In this document: piece by piece, positions 10,451-20,728 of the stretch | Numbering within the stretch: the first letter of the stretch is position 1 | Layout: every line of letters begins with the position of its first letter | Notes under the pieces: generated by a model | Database searches by the model: none | What the model saw: the letters and a program-made list of their open reading frames with translations, nothing else | Told to the model about the DNA's origin: nothing | Program-made: the position numbers and the translations under genes | Source of the DNA: Clarkia xantiana subsp. parviflora | Taxonomy: Eukaryota; Streptophyta; Magnoliopsida; Myrtales; Onagraceae | Reading direction: 5' to 3' | Assembly (NCBI GenBank): GCA_036873135.1 | Contig: JAPTYO010000022.1 | Span: 6,072,979 to 6,136,978, forward strand | Length of the DNA: 64,000 nt

Positions 10451-13400
10451 TTAGACATAGTACTTCTTTAGGTGCTCCCCACTGAAGGTGTTTGTGGAGA
10501 TATACCCCTCCCCATCCTCGAGGCGGTAAGCATTTGCGTAGGGAACCGACGCTATCTTGTATGGTCCTTCCCATTTTTGAGATAATTTTCTGACTTGGTC
10601 TAAATGTGAGAATTCGTTCTTTCTGAGCACAAGTTCCCCTACGTGGAATTGCCTTTCCTTGACTTGGCGGTTGTAGTATCTTGCTGATACAAGGCGCATT
10701 CGTGCCTGTGCCTCTTCTGAATTCCATCTCTTATCCTCCACCATGTCTAAGTCTAAAAGCCTTGCTTTGTTGTTCTCATGCTCTTCAAAGTACGTGGTCC
10801 TTAGGGATGATACTGCCATTTCTGTTGGCGCTACCGCTTCAGTCCCGTACACTAGGCCAAATGGTGTTTCTCCTGTGGATATCTTTGGTGTTGTCCGCAC
10901 TGCCCATAGAACATTTTCCAGCTCATCTACCCAACTTCCCTTGGTAGTGTGGAGTCGTTTCTTTAGGCCATCTAGCACTATTTTGTTTGCCGACTCTACC
11001 TGTCCGTTTGTCTGAGGGTGCTTTACTGATGCGAAACGGTGGTCTATATTCAGTCTTTCGCAATACCACTGCAGTTTCTTGCTCTTGAACTGTGGGCCAT
11101 TGTCACTTATTATTGCTTTTGGCACTCCGTACCTTGAGACAATGTGAGATTGGATGAAATTGACGACTTGGTCGTCTGTTGTCTTCCCCATTGCCTTTGC
11201 TTCTATCCACTTGGAGAAGTAGTCTATTGCTACAATTATGCAAGTCTTCTGACCTTTTGTTCTCGGTAGGGGGCCTATCAGATCTATCCCCCATTGTGCG
11301 AATGGCCAGGCTCCTGAGATGGAGCTTAGCTTTGCTGCTGGGGCTGTTATATTCCTTGAGTATCTTTGGCAGTGATCACATTTTTGTACCAAGTCTGCTA
11401 CTTCTTTACTCATTGATGGCCAATAGTATCCTAGGTTGTAGACCTTTCGGCTTATAGATCGTGCTCCCTCATGGCACCCCGCATCTCCCTCATGGAGTTC
11501 TGCAAGCACTCTCTCTGTTTCTGGGTATGTTATGCATTTGAGGAAAGGCGTGGAGTAACCTTTCTTGTAGAGTTCATTGTCCATCACTGCGTAATTCCTA
11601 GCCATCCTTTCAATCTTGACTGCCTCCACCTTATCCTTTGGGAGCTTTCCTTCCATGATGTATTGACGCATTGGGGTCATCCAGGCTTCTGCTTCATCTA
11701 TTACTAGAACCTCCATTTGTTCTATCACTGATTGCATTCTTTGTTCTACAAAGTGAACCTCTTTGCCTGCTTCTACCCCTAGAGCTAGTTTACTTAAGGC
11801 GTCTGCCTCTTGGTTTTGTTCTCTTGGGACTGACTCAATGTCGAAGCTTTGGAAGCTCTTTATTAGGTCTCTGGCCTGCTGCAAGTATTTCTGCATGTTT
11901 TCGGACTTTGCAGTGTATATTCCTTTCACTTGATTGACAACTAGTTGAGAATCGCACTTGACTCTTAGATGCTTTGCCCCTACTCCTTTGGCTATTCTCA
12001 GGCCAGTTATCAGTGCTTCGTACTCAGCCTCATTGTTTGTTGCCTTAAAGGTGAGCGCCATGGCATAGCGCATAGGTGTATCGCTGTTTGGTTGGTATAG
12101 TAAGAGGCCTGCCCCTGAACCTCCTCCGTTGGATGACCCATCGGTATGCATCTCCCATAATTCTTCTGGTTGTTTCTCCTGACTACTACTTGCCTCGCTT
12201 GTAGTTCTGACTTCTCCCAAGTCTTCGTCTGGATTGATTCCGGTGAATTCGGCAATAAAATCTGCTAGAGCCTGCCCCTTTATGGCTGTTCTTGGGGCAA
12301 AATGAATACGAAACTCACTTAGCTCAATTGCCCATTTGGTCAGTCTTCCCAATGTGTCTGGTCTCTGGAGGAGGTGTTTCAATGGTTGGTCTGTGAGGAC
12401 TGTTACTTCATGCCCATGAAAATACGGTCTCAACTTTCTTGCTGATATAATCAGTGCATAGAGGTACTTTTCTATTGGCAAGTAGTTGATCTCGTACTTT
12501 GCCAATGTTTTGCTTACGAAGTATACCGGAAATTGTGCCGCGTTTTCTTCTTTAATTAGCACTGAGCTTACTGCCACGTTGCTCACGGAGATATAGAGGT
12601 AGAGGGGCTCCCCTGGTGTAGGCTTTGCTAAGGGTGGTAGTGTCTTTAGATGTTGTTTGAGTTGCTGGAAGGCCTCCTCACATCTTGGTGTCCATTCGAA
12701 TTTCTTGTTTGCCCTTAGTACTTCAAAGAAGGGTAATGCCTTGTCTCCTATTTTGGATAGGAATCTGTTAAGGGCTGCCAACCTCCCATTCAGTCGTTGA
12801 ACCTCTTTGTGTTTCGTAGGTGACTGCATTTCTTCGATTGCCTGGAGTTTTTCGGGGTTTACCTCTATGCCTCGCTGGCTTACCATGAAGCCTAAAAATT
12901 TCCCTGATTGCACCCCAAATGCGCATTTTTTCGGGTTTAGGCGGACTTGGTATTGCCTCATCCTCTCAAACGTTGAGCGAAGATTCTCCACATGGTCTTT
13001 CTTCTCTTTGGATTTGACGATCATGTCGTCCACATATGCCTCCATTGTCTTTCCTATCATGTCCCCGAAGATTTTGTTGACCATTCTTTGGTATGTTGCT
13101 CCAGCATTTATGAGTCCGAAAGGCATCACCGTGTAATGGTATATCTCGCTATCAGCATAGAATGCTGTGTGAGGGGCGTCCTCAGGGGCCATTTTTATCT
13201 GGTTATATCCTGAGTATGCATCCATGAAGCTCATTAGTTGATGACCTGATGATGCATCCACTAACTGATCTATTCTTGGTAGCGGATATGAGTCCTTAGG
13301 GCATGCTTTGTTTAGGTCACGATAGTCGATACACATTCTCCAACTTCCCCCCGGCTTCTTTACCAGTACTGGGTTTGCCACCCATGTCTGGAATCTGATT

Positions 13401-14641
13401 TCCTTGATGAACTTTGCCTTTAGTAGCTTTTCTACTTCTTCTTGGATAGCTATCTTTTTGCTTCCTACCATTGGTCTCACCTTCTGTGTTGTTGGTCGCG
13501 TTGCCGCGTCTATATTGAGCTTGTGTGAGATTACTTCTTCTGATATTCCTGGCATATCGCTTGGTGACCAGGCGAACAGATCCTTGTATTCCCTTAGTAA
13601 AGCTACTAAGTGGTTTTCCTCTTCCTGAGATAAGGCAGTCCCGATTTTGGCCTTCCTATCGGGTTCTTCTATGAGTATCTCTTTTAGTTCCTCCATGGGG
13701 GCTGGTCTTCCATGATCTTCTCTTGGGTCCTCATCTATTAGTAGGACCTCTCTTGTTTTCTTCCTCTTGCCTAGTGCTATCCTTGCACATTTCCTTGCTA
13801 CCTTCTGGTTACCTTTTACTTCCCCTATTCCTTGGCCTGTGGGGAATTTCATTTTCTGATGCAGGGTTGATGGTACCATACCCCACTTGTTGATTGTAGT
13901 GGTACCCAGGACTCCATTGTATTCTTCCATTTCTTCTGTGATGAAGAAAGGGACATCAATCTTTAGCTGCCTCTGGCCTGTACCCAGTGTCACAGGTAGT
14001 GTGACTGCCCCCAGTGGGTATGTTGGCTTTCCTGAGAATCCCACCAAGGGGGAGTGAACCTGTTTTATGCTACTTGGCCTTACTCCTAGTATGTTGAGGA
14101 CTTTCTTGCTAATGATATTGGGTGAGCTTCCACTGTCTACTAGGATTCTTCCAATGTCCATATCAGTGATCTTCATTGTTATGACCAGGGCATCCTTGTT
14201 GTCTGGTAACACATGCTCCATGTCTCTTCTTGAAAATTCTATTATGTCTTCTCTCTTTCCTTCTGCTTGTTCTTCCTTTGGCTTAGGGTCCCCCAACTCT
14301 GCCATATATGCTTCTCTGGCATTCGCTGACTCTCCTCCAGCTCCATAACCTCCATGGATGACATATACGCTTGCCGTGTGCTGGGATGGCATTCCCTGTT
14401 GTTCTCTTTCTCTCTGTGGCCTTCTTGCCAGGGGTGTGGAGGCTGTGGAGGACTCAGCCCCAGCTGGGCGTGAGGGTCCTCCCTCCTGGTTGTTCTGTTG
14501 AGGAGGCTGTGGTACTTCATGTGGTTGTGGTTGCATTGGCTGCTTCCCAGGGTTAGGCTGCCTTCCTGGGGGTATAAGCTCTCTCCTTCTCCCATTGCCC
14601 CCTGGTGGGCGGTGGTGCGTAGACACCCTGCTGTTCGTCAT
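10451..14641 (-). CDS. pol: Gag-less pol polyprotein of element B (PR-RT-RNH-aRNH-INT)
   Basis: 1396 residues, uninterrupted. Residues 1-89 are the N-terminus of gag (near-identical to the start of the A protein), fused in frame to ASVYVIHGG at about 90. The capsid and zinc-knuckle parts of gag are absent. Protease D169-S-G; RT about 400-580 with YVDD at 536-539; RNase H about 650-790, where the usual first catalytic Asp reads Ser; archaeal-type RNase H about 830-950 with D834, E873, D897 and D947; integrase zinc finger H1050, H1057, C1088, C1091; catalytic core D1120, D1180 and E1216 with the canonical 35-residue D-E spacing. The start is the gag ATG, 52 bp from the LTR. It would supply enzymes but needs Gag from elsewhere. 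Confidence 0.95.
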   Translation of the reverse strand: MTNSRVSTHHRPPGGNGRRRELIPPGRQPNPGKQPMQPQPHEVPQPPQQNNQEGGPSRPAGAESSTASTPLARRPQREREQQGMPSQHTASVYVIHGGYGAGGESANAREAYMAELGDPKPKEEQAEGKREDIIEFSRRDMEHVLPDNKDALVITMKITDMDIGRILVDSGSSPNIISKKVLNILGVRPSSIKQVHSPLVGFSGKPTYPLGAVTLPVTLGTGQRQLKIDVPFFITEEMEEYNGVLGTTTINKWGMVPSTLHQKMKFPTGQGIGEVKGNQKVARKCARIALGKRKKTREVLLIDEDPREDHGRPAPMEELKEILIEEPDRKAKIGTALSQEEENHLVALLREYKDLFAWSPSDMPGISEEVISHKLNIDAATRPTTQKVRPMVGSKKIAIQEEVEKLLKAKFIKEIRFQTWVANPVLVKKPGGSWRMCIDYRDLNKACPKDSYPLPRIDQLVDASSGHQLMSFMDAYSGYNQIKMAPEDAPHTAFYADSEIYHYTVMPFGLINAGATYQRMVNKIFGDMIGKTMEAYVDDMIVKSKEKKDHVENLRSTFERMRQYQVRLNPKKCAFGVQSGKFLGFMVSQRGIEVNPEKLQAIEEMQSPTKHKEVQRLNGRLAALNRFLSKIGDKALPFFEVLRANKKFEWTPRCEEAFQQLKQHLKTLPPLAKPTPGEPLYLYISVSNVAVSSVLIKEENAAQFPVYFVSKTLAKYEINYLPIEKYLYALIISARKLRPYFHGHEVTVLTDQPLKHLLQRPDTLGRLTKWAIELSEFRIHFAPRTAIKGQALADFIAEFTGINPDEDLGEVRTTSEASSSQEKQPEELWEMHTDGSSNGGGSGAGLLLYQPNSDTPMRYAMALTFKATNNEAEYEALITGLRIAKGVGAKHLRVKCDSQLVVNQVKGIYTAKSENMQKYLQQARDLIKSFQSFDIESVPREQNQEADALSKLALGVEAGKEVHFVEQRMQSVIEQMEVLVIDEAEAWMTPMRQYIMEGKLPKDKVEAVKIERMARNYAVMDNELYKKGYSTPFLKCITYPETERVLAELHEGDAGCHEGARSISRKVYNLGYYWPSMSKEVADLVQKCDHCQRYSRNITAPAAKLSSISGAWPFAQWGIDLIGPLPRTKGQKTCIIVAIDYFSKWIEAKAMGKTTDDQVVNFIQSHIVSRYGVPKAIISDNGPQFKSKKLQWYCERLNIDHRFASVKHPQTNGQVESANKIVLDGLKKRLHTTKGSWVDELENVLWAVRTTPKISTGETPFGLVYGTEAVAPTEMAVSSLRTTYFEEHENNKARLLDLDMVEDKRWNSEEAQARMRLVSARYYNRQVKERQFHVGELVLRKNEFSHLDQVRKLSQKWEGPYKIASVPYANAYRLEDGEGYISTNTFSGEHLKKYYV

Positions 14642-14667
14642 TGCTCGTGTTATAGCCAGGCTTTCTA

Positions 14668-14690
14668 TCCGAAGCCCGCAGACGGCGCCA
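14668..14690 (-). promoter_or_regulatory. Primer binding site of element B, extended
   Basis: Two bases inside the 5' LTR the minus strand reads TGGCGCCGTCTGCGGG. The plus strand continues as a 23-nt tRNA-like 3' half: a T-loop-like TCCGAAG, five bases, seven bases, G and CCA. The same geometry appears in A, D and C. I cannot name the tRNA with certainty. Confidence 0.7.
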
Positions 14691-14692
14691 AG

Positions 14693-15518
14693 TGTTAGGT
14701 TCCGAGATCTGGGTCAAAGGATGATCGGCTCAAATCCCGTCCCTCACTAGAGATGTAGATGATCTGATGTCTTCGGGTTGCTCTGCCTTCTCTTGCGTCC
14801 TTCCTTCCTTCCTTCCTGCAGAAGGGGCAGTACCAGACACAGAGAGGGGGGGGTGGTGCCTGGTGAACCCTCTCCGATGCCTAAGTCAGTATCGTTTTTA
14901 GAGAGATAAACTAGAGAGATGTCAGAGCAAAATAATCCAAATTGCCAAGATGTCCGAATGAATTGTGAAGGTGGGGTATTTATAGGCAACGGTGTCATTA
15001 AGATGGCTTAATGACATCGTTAACCTTTAAACACAATTAAAAGCGCATAATTAAGACCTTAGGATACGGAGAAGGTAGGTGGAGTGAACCGAGTGTGGGA
15101 GTCCAAAAATGGTGCCGGGGCCCTTGGGGGGGAGGAGAAATCCGACCCCCAAGGGTAGGGGTTGGGTGAGGGCACCCAACCCCTCCTAGGGAGGATGGGG
15201 TTGGCCAACCCCATCCCTCCTAGGAGAGATCGGGTTGGCCGACCCGATCTCTCCTAGGAGAGATCGGGTTGGTCCACCCGATCTCCCCTAGGGGAGATCG
15301 GGTTGGCTGACCCGATCTCCCCTAGGGGAGGTCGGGTGTGGCCACCCAACCTCACCTAGGTGAGTTTACCTTGGCCGGACGAGCGCTTCGGCCTCGTCCG
15401 AGCCGTTGATGTTCTCGCGAAGTGTCCGGGTTGAAGTTTCGATTTACAATCGTTAATGGGATGATAAAAATACAACGGTTCGGAAGTCAACGGGTTCAAA
15501 TTGGGCATATATCCATCA
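14693..15518 (-). repeat. 5' LTR of element B
   Basis: 826 bp, TG...CA in minus orientation. TATA box 14977-14984; inverted repeat GTCATTAAG...CTTAATGAC at 14994-15015; leader motif 14868-14887; hairpin arms 14832-14840 and 14856-14864 around a C tract. The GC-rich palindrome cluster is at about 15140-15370. Confidence 0.93.
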
Positions 15519-16539
15519 CTCAACACTATCTCCATTCATCATAATTCATGCCATCCAGATTGCGAGGTTCATAGGAGCGAACTGACCCTGCCATGAAAAC
15601 TAACACATTGATAATCATGCATAATCAGGGAGACAATAACATTTTGAGAAACATCAGATATCTATTAAGATGGAATACGACGAAAATGATTCATCTACCA
15701 TCTAAACCGACGGACCGCCAGTAAACCGAGGGAAGAGGGTTCGTGAAAGAGTTCACATTACCGTCGTCTTCAATCCAAATAGATTAGTCTCTTTAAAAAG
15801 GGTTTTATTCGCAAATTTACCGGAACAGGAACTTTTAAATAAGCATACCCGATCTTGACTTCCCCAAGGCCCTTTTGTATTTAAAAATGTTCCGATGAAC
15901 TTACGCATGCATGTATAATTTTACTACACAAGTAAATCATCATAGCAAGCCAAATTCATCATTCAAACCACACATCATGCATACGCATCATGCGTCTAAT
16001 GTTCCGAGGAACTCATGCTAGCAATTATATAATTCTACTTACTAAGTAAATCATAACATGCTGCTACATCCTCAACATTCAGGCATACGTGTCATACATG
16101 AAACTTCCACATCATACATGCATATTTGGCGACTGGTTTTTTATTTTAAAACATTTTAAAATACTAGGGGCTGACTTGCAATTCATGCTTACAATTATTC
16201 ATGTGTGTTTCTAGACATGAATTTTTGGCAATCACAACCATCACAACATGTATGTCCTATTGCGCAAACCATATATTTAACCAGGGCTCCGCCCCCAACA
16301 TCCAGCTAGCTTGACATAGTCAAGACAACAGTTCTAATAAATATATACGATAAAATTAAACGATTGCAATTCAACCCTCTAATTAATCCAGTCCCGAAAT
16401 CATGCATTTCCGAGATCCATCCCCATAATCGAAACAAGGCATTAAGGTTTAAACATTCGAGCACTGTGTAAACTAATTAAAGTTAAAAAAAAGTTTGGAT
16501 TTTAAAACTTGACCATCCTGTTTTGTTAATTGACTTGAA

Positions 16540-16830
16540 CTCGATTTTGACAATTCAGTTCGGTTCAGTCAATTTTTGAATTAATCGGGTTCGGTCCGGT
16601 TCAGAAAAATCCGGTTCAGTTCGGTCCAGTTTTGAATAAAATATGGTTCGGTCCGAACCGGTTCAATAAAATAGGAGTTTGGTAGTAGGAGTTCGGTTCA
16701 ACACCATAACCGGTTCGGTTAGGTTCACTTAGTTACCCCGGTTCTACCCAACCCGGCTAGGTCGAACTAATTAAGAAAACCCGGTTTGGTTTTATCCTAT
16801 CCGGTTTAGCAAATTGAACCGGCCCAATAA
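16540..16830. repeat. Degenerate CCGGTTCGGTT repeat
   Basis: An irregular series of CGGTTCGGTTC and CGGTCCGGTTC motifs over about 290 bp, interrupted by AT-rich spacers. No coding potential. Confidence 0.7.
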
Positions 16831-16939
16831 ACACATAGTGTCGGGCCGAAATAATCTTGTGGGCTAAATAGAGTTTTAAAATCCACTAAAAACTTAACTT
16901 AGCCTCCAAGAATTATTAACTATATAAAATAATTTCTAA

Positions 16940-17095
16940 TATTGAATATATATATATATAAAACGGCATAAATAAACATATATATATTTATTGCAAAGAT
17001 TCTATCTATAAGAAAAAATCAATCAATCAACAATATATATATATATATATATGTAAATTTCGGCACCTATATAAATATATATATATATATTATTT
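16940..17095. repeat. AT dinucleotide microsatellites
   Basis: Several runs of (AT)n or (TA)n separated by AT-rich sequence. Confidence 0.9.
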
Positions 17096-17647
17096 ATTGT
17101 CAATATCTTTAATAGGGAAACAAATATACTGACAACATATTTTCTTAATCAAGGTAACTAAATCTATCAATAATATCTTAATCCCTATCTTTTAGCTAGA
17201 TATTGATAGTGATATATTTCCATATATTTAATGTGAACCTATCCATATATTTCCAATTATAGATATATTGTTACCTTTAATAAAAATTAAAATATGGCAA
17301 ACAATATTTTGTATGTATTTCGTCCGAAAATTACTTTTCTTGTGTACTAAGAAATTAAAAATTTCACCTTGTAATCTTAGGGTTTGGCCGAAAATATCAT
17401 CAAATTGGAAATAAGTGGTCAAAATTCAAGATCCAATATTAATAAGATCTACAATCCAAAGTTTGATTTTGATAAAAGTCATCTCTTTCTTGAAGATCAT
17501 GAACATCAAATTTTACTAAGAACATCATGAAAATTTCGGCACTAACAATTATAAAAATCAGAAATTTTCAATTTTCAATTTAAAAATTACCGCCAACATC
17601 TATGAATCATGAACACCAATTTATCAAATCAAGAACTTTTAACACGT

Positions 17648-17660
17648 GCTCCGATACCAC
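17648..17660 (-). promoter_or_regulatory. Copia primer binding site (F, first copy)
   Basis: The minus strand reads GTGGTATCGGAGC next to the LTR. It is close to the TGGTATCAGAGC site that pairs with initiator methionine tRNA in plant copia elements, with one changed base. Confidence 0.8.
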
Positions 17661-18262
17661 TGTTGGATTACGGGGTTGATTACTACGGAAACAACAAAAG
17701 AAGGTACATGCTTGTAATCAGAATTACGCAGCAGAAGACGTGCACATACCTTAAACATTTTCCGTTGTCCCAAGGATCTTGCTGAGAGAGTTCCCGATCC
17801 ACCGGACGGAACCCGTAGAGGTTCTTGTTAAAGAAACCCTTCGTGGTATTAGCTTCACAGCAAAGCCTCTAATCGATTCTTGGCAGGGACGGATCTCCTG
17901 AGTGTTTTGCTCTAAGCAAATTGGCACACCCTTGGTGGTGGTGAAGAGTTCGACCGAAGTATGTGTTAAAGGGGGGAAGGGTTTTTCTCTCAAATCACCA
18001 GTTAGGAAGAATTGTGAAATTTCCCCAAATAAAACCCTAAAACCCCTTATTTATAGGAAGAGCAGAGTGGACAAAAGTCCACTTTGCCCCTTGCAATATT
18101 CGGCCGGCCACTTATGTTAGGGAGGCCCAAGTTTGGGCCTCTCATGTCAATCGGTATTTGGGTCAAGCCCATTTCCCTAATGTGACATTAACCCAATTTC
18201 TTAGGTTACCTATACATATTAATGGGCTACCAATTACGGCGCCCAGTCACCATATGCTAACA
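17661..18262 (-). repeat. Copia LTR, first copy (5' LTR of F)
   Basis: 602 bp, TGTTAG...CAACA in minus orientation. Contains the GTGGACAAAAGTCCAC inverted repeat (18069-18084) and a TATTTATAG TATA region near 18047. Confidence 0.85.
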
Positions 18263-18613
18263 AACAATAACCCTATAGTTTCGGCCGAAATACACATTAC
18301 TTGGGGCCTAAGAAATTAAAAAATTTCAACTTGTAATTCCTATAGGGTTCGGCTGAAAACACCAAATTGGAAACAAGTGGTCAAATTTCTAGATCAAATT
18401 TTTAATAAGATCTACAATCCAATGTTTGATTTTTATAAAAGTCTCATTTTTCTTGAAGATCATGAACATCAAATTTTACTAAGAACATCATGAAAATTTC
18501 AGCACATCCATTAAAATTTCGAAAATTTCAAAAGTCACAATTTTAAAATTTTCGGCTAGAAATTTTATATTCTCAAGAACATCAATTTATCAAAATCAAG
18601 AACTTCTAACACA
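18263..18613 (-). repeat. Duplicated copia leader segment
   Basis: Aligns with about 17280-17640 (shared AATTGGAAA, AAGTGGTCAAA and AAGAACATCATG blocks). It places a second leader between two LTRs, as expected after recombination between related elements. No gene. Confidence 0.75.
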
Positions 18614-18627
18614 GGCTCTGATACCAC
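18614..18627 (-). promoter_or_regulatory. Copia primer binding site (second copy)
   Basis: The minus strand reads GTGGTATCAGAGCC, an exact match to the plant initiator-methionine-tRNA primer site, directly inside the LTR at 18628. Confidence 0.85.
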
Positions 18628-19102
18628 TGTTAGGTTACGGGGCAGATTACTACAGAAACATAAACAAGGCACATGCTTGTAATCAGAATCACGCAGCGGA
18701 AGATGTGCACATACGTTAAACCTTTGGCAGGGATGGATCTCCGGAGTGATTTGCTCTAAGCAAATTGGCACACCCTTGGTGGCGCAATTGGTTCGGCCGA
18801 ACTAGTGTTCTAGGGGGAGGGTTTTCTCTCAAATCACCACTTAGGAGGAATTGTGATTACCCCAAATAAAACCCTAACATCTTTTATTTATAGGAGGAGC
18901 AAAGTGGACAAAAGTCCACTTTGCCCTTACATGTAAAGTTCGTCCGACCATGTATAATGGAGGCCCAATATTTTGGGCATCTCATGTCAATTGGGATTTT
19001 GGTCAAGCTAAATTTCCCTAATGTGACATTTACCAATTTCTTAGGTAACGTATACATATTAATGGGCTACCAATTACGGCGCCCAGTCACCATATGCTAA
19101 CA
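18628..19102 (-). repeat. Copia LTR, second copy
   Basis: 475 bp, TGTTAG...CTAACA. Clearly related to 17661-18262 but diverged and about 130 bp shorter, mainly through a deletion between about 18720 and 18750. Not an identical duplicate. Confidence 0.85.
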
Positions 19103-19181
19103 CATTACCCAATTATCCTTAAGATGTTGGGCTTATATTAAAGGGCTCCTATTACGGCGACCCATTCACCAAATGCCAACA
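19103..19181 (-). repeat. Copia LTR U3 fragment, third copy
   Basis: The reverse complement starts TGTTGGCATTTGG and aligns with the start of the G LTR at 62008-62090. Only about 80 bases remain. Confidence 0.7.
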
Positions 19182-19345
19182 AAGGGTTCCTATTGGACAC
19201 CGTCCGGCAGATCGCGAACTTCCTCGTGACGGTCTTGTGCTACGGAAAGCTAAACTAGTATGTGCTCCTTATTCCCTTGCATAATTAGTTTATCTGGCAT
19301 GTACACGTGTTTTATTCTGTAGTTATATCCCCTAAATCCATTAAG
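19182..19345 (+). repeat. Copia G 5' LTR fragment (R-U5)
   Basis: Aligns with about 62440-62590 (shared CCTCGTGACG, GGGCTACGGAAAG-like and GTATGTGCTC blocks) and more distantly with the equivalent part of 17661-18262. Confidence 0.6.
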
Positions 19346-19352
19346 GACAAAA

Positions 19353-19517
19353 CATATTGATATTAGATACAACTATGCGAAAAGTGTGGTAGAGGACAAG
19401 CTGATCACAGTTGAATTCATACATTCGAAAAATATGGTTGCATATCCATTGACTCAACCCTTACGTAGAGATGTTTTCTAAAAGCACGTAAAACTGCTTG
19501 GCCTGCGTAGGATGTGA
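19353..19517 (+). pseudogene. Copia RNase H C-terminal fragment (element G)
   Basis: Fifty-five codons matching the end of the F RNase H: HIDIRYNY, PLTQPLRR and KLLGLRRM before the stop at 19515-19517. One in-frame TAA (19479-19481) replaces the Glu of the EKH motif. Nothing upstream is coding. Confidence 0.8.
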
Positions 19518-20083
19518 AAGACTTGTAATAAGTGACAGTAACATTTTTTGGATTTGAAGTAACTTTGAATAAAAGAATTGCTATTGGAGTTTATAATTTT
19601 TACGACATCATAAAGACAAAATACATCGGATGGACGGTCTATAAACTAGTCATTGGAGCGTAAAACCTCCTAATAAACTATGTCAAATGTGGACCCTGCC
19701 TTGTCACACGGGTACGGTCGTCTTGATGAAAGGGAAACCCCAGTCATATCAAGACCGGCTAAGAGCCATGGTATTTCAAATAGAAACCTGGTTATGCAAA
19801 ACAATCATTTGGTTTCGGGGTAACACGACATGAACAATGTTTTGTAGATCGCCGTGACGAACTCTGTTCGTTTACCACCACATTCTGGTCTAGATGAGAA
19901 TCTACGATAGCGTATGACATTCTCACTCCTTATATAAAATCAATTCGGGTTATGCTATCGACGCACACTTTATACTGCGTGTGCCACATTCAACCACGGG
20001 GTCAGGCTCGATTGTGTTAGACGGAATCTTCTGAGATTCTGAAGGACACAAACTTCTTCAACTTGAGCGTGTGACTAATCATG
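19518..20083 (+). other. 3' non-coding region of copia element G, first part
   Basis: No gene. Colinear with the reverse complement of about 1000-1560. It continues at 28687 after element A. Confidence 0.7.
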
Positions 20084-20630
20084 GGTACTGATGGATATAC
20101 GCCCAATTTGAACCCGTTGACTTCCAAACCCTTATATTTTTATCGTCCCATTAACGATTGTAAATCGAAACTTCAACCCGAACACTTCGCGAACACATCA
20201 ACGGCTCGGACGAGGCCGGAGCGCTCGTCCGGCCGAGGCGAACTCACCTAGGTGAGGTTGGGTGGCCACACCCGACCTCCCCTAGGAGAGATCGGGTCAG
20301 CCAACCCGATCTCTCCTAGGGGAGATTGGGTGGACCAACCCGATCTCTCCTAGGAGAGATCGGGTCGGCCAACCCGATCTCCCCTAGGAGGGATGGGGTT
20401 GGCCAACCCCATCCTCCCTAGGAGGGGTTGGGTGCCCTCACCCAACCCCTACCCTTAGGGGTCGGATTTCTCCTCCCCCCAAGGGCCCCGGCACCATTTT
20501 CGGACTCCCATACTCGGTCCACGTCGCCTACCTTCTCCGTATCCTAAGGTCTTAATTATGCGCTTAAAGGTTAATTGATGGTGTTTAAAGGTTAACGATG
20601 TCATTAAGTCACCTTAATGACACCGTTGCC

Positions 20631-20637
20631 TATAAAT
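20631..20637 (+). promoter_or_regulatory. LTR promoter TATA box (element A)
   Basis: TATAAAT in a GCCTATAAATACCCC context, 9 bp after a perfect 9-base inverted repeat. Equivalent boxes: 28353 (A 3' LTR), 40605 and 49133 (D), and on the minus strand 5723-5730 and 14977-14984 (B), 32115-32122 and 51753-51760 (C). Confidence 0.7.
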
Positions 20638-20728
20638 ACCCCACCTTCACAACTCATTTGGGCATCTTGGCAATTTGGATTATTTTGCTCTGACATCTCT
20701 CTAGCTTTATCTCTCTAAGAAGAATACT

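Larger units (their letters stand above)
5443..15518 (-). mobile_element. Tat-lineage Ty3/gypsy element B, complete, pol-only
   Basis: A complete LTR element of 10,076 bp inserted in copia F. The TSD is ctcaa (5438-5442 and 15519-15523). LTRs are 5443-6239 and 14693-15518, both TG...CA. By eye I count about six substitutions between them plus three indels, so the insertion is young. In minus orientation the order is 5' LTR, primer site, a 1396-codon pol, tandem arrays, a gene on the opposite strand, polypurine tract and 3' LTR. Almost all of gag is missing. The archaeal-type RNase H after the normal one places it in the Tat lineage. Confidence 0.95.
15519..17647 (-). other. 5' leader of copia element F, with gag start
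   Basis: 15519-15594 holds the first gag-like codons of F. The remaining 2 kb up to the primer site at 17648 has no convincing gene. It contains a CCGGTTCGGTT-type repeat (16540-16830) and an AT microsatellite (16940-17095). Its right end (about 17280-17640) is duplicated at 18263-18613. The leader is long for a copia element, so an older insertion may be hidden here. Confidence 0.5.

Noticed and set aside
10681..14698. Numerous plus-strand frames opposite pol of B, and minus-strand frames opposite pol of D
   Set aside because: Shadows of the pol reading frame, with leucine/serine-rich translations and no splice or motif support.
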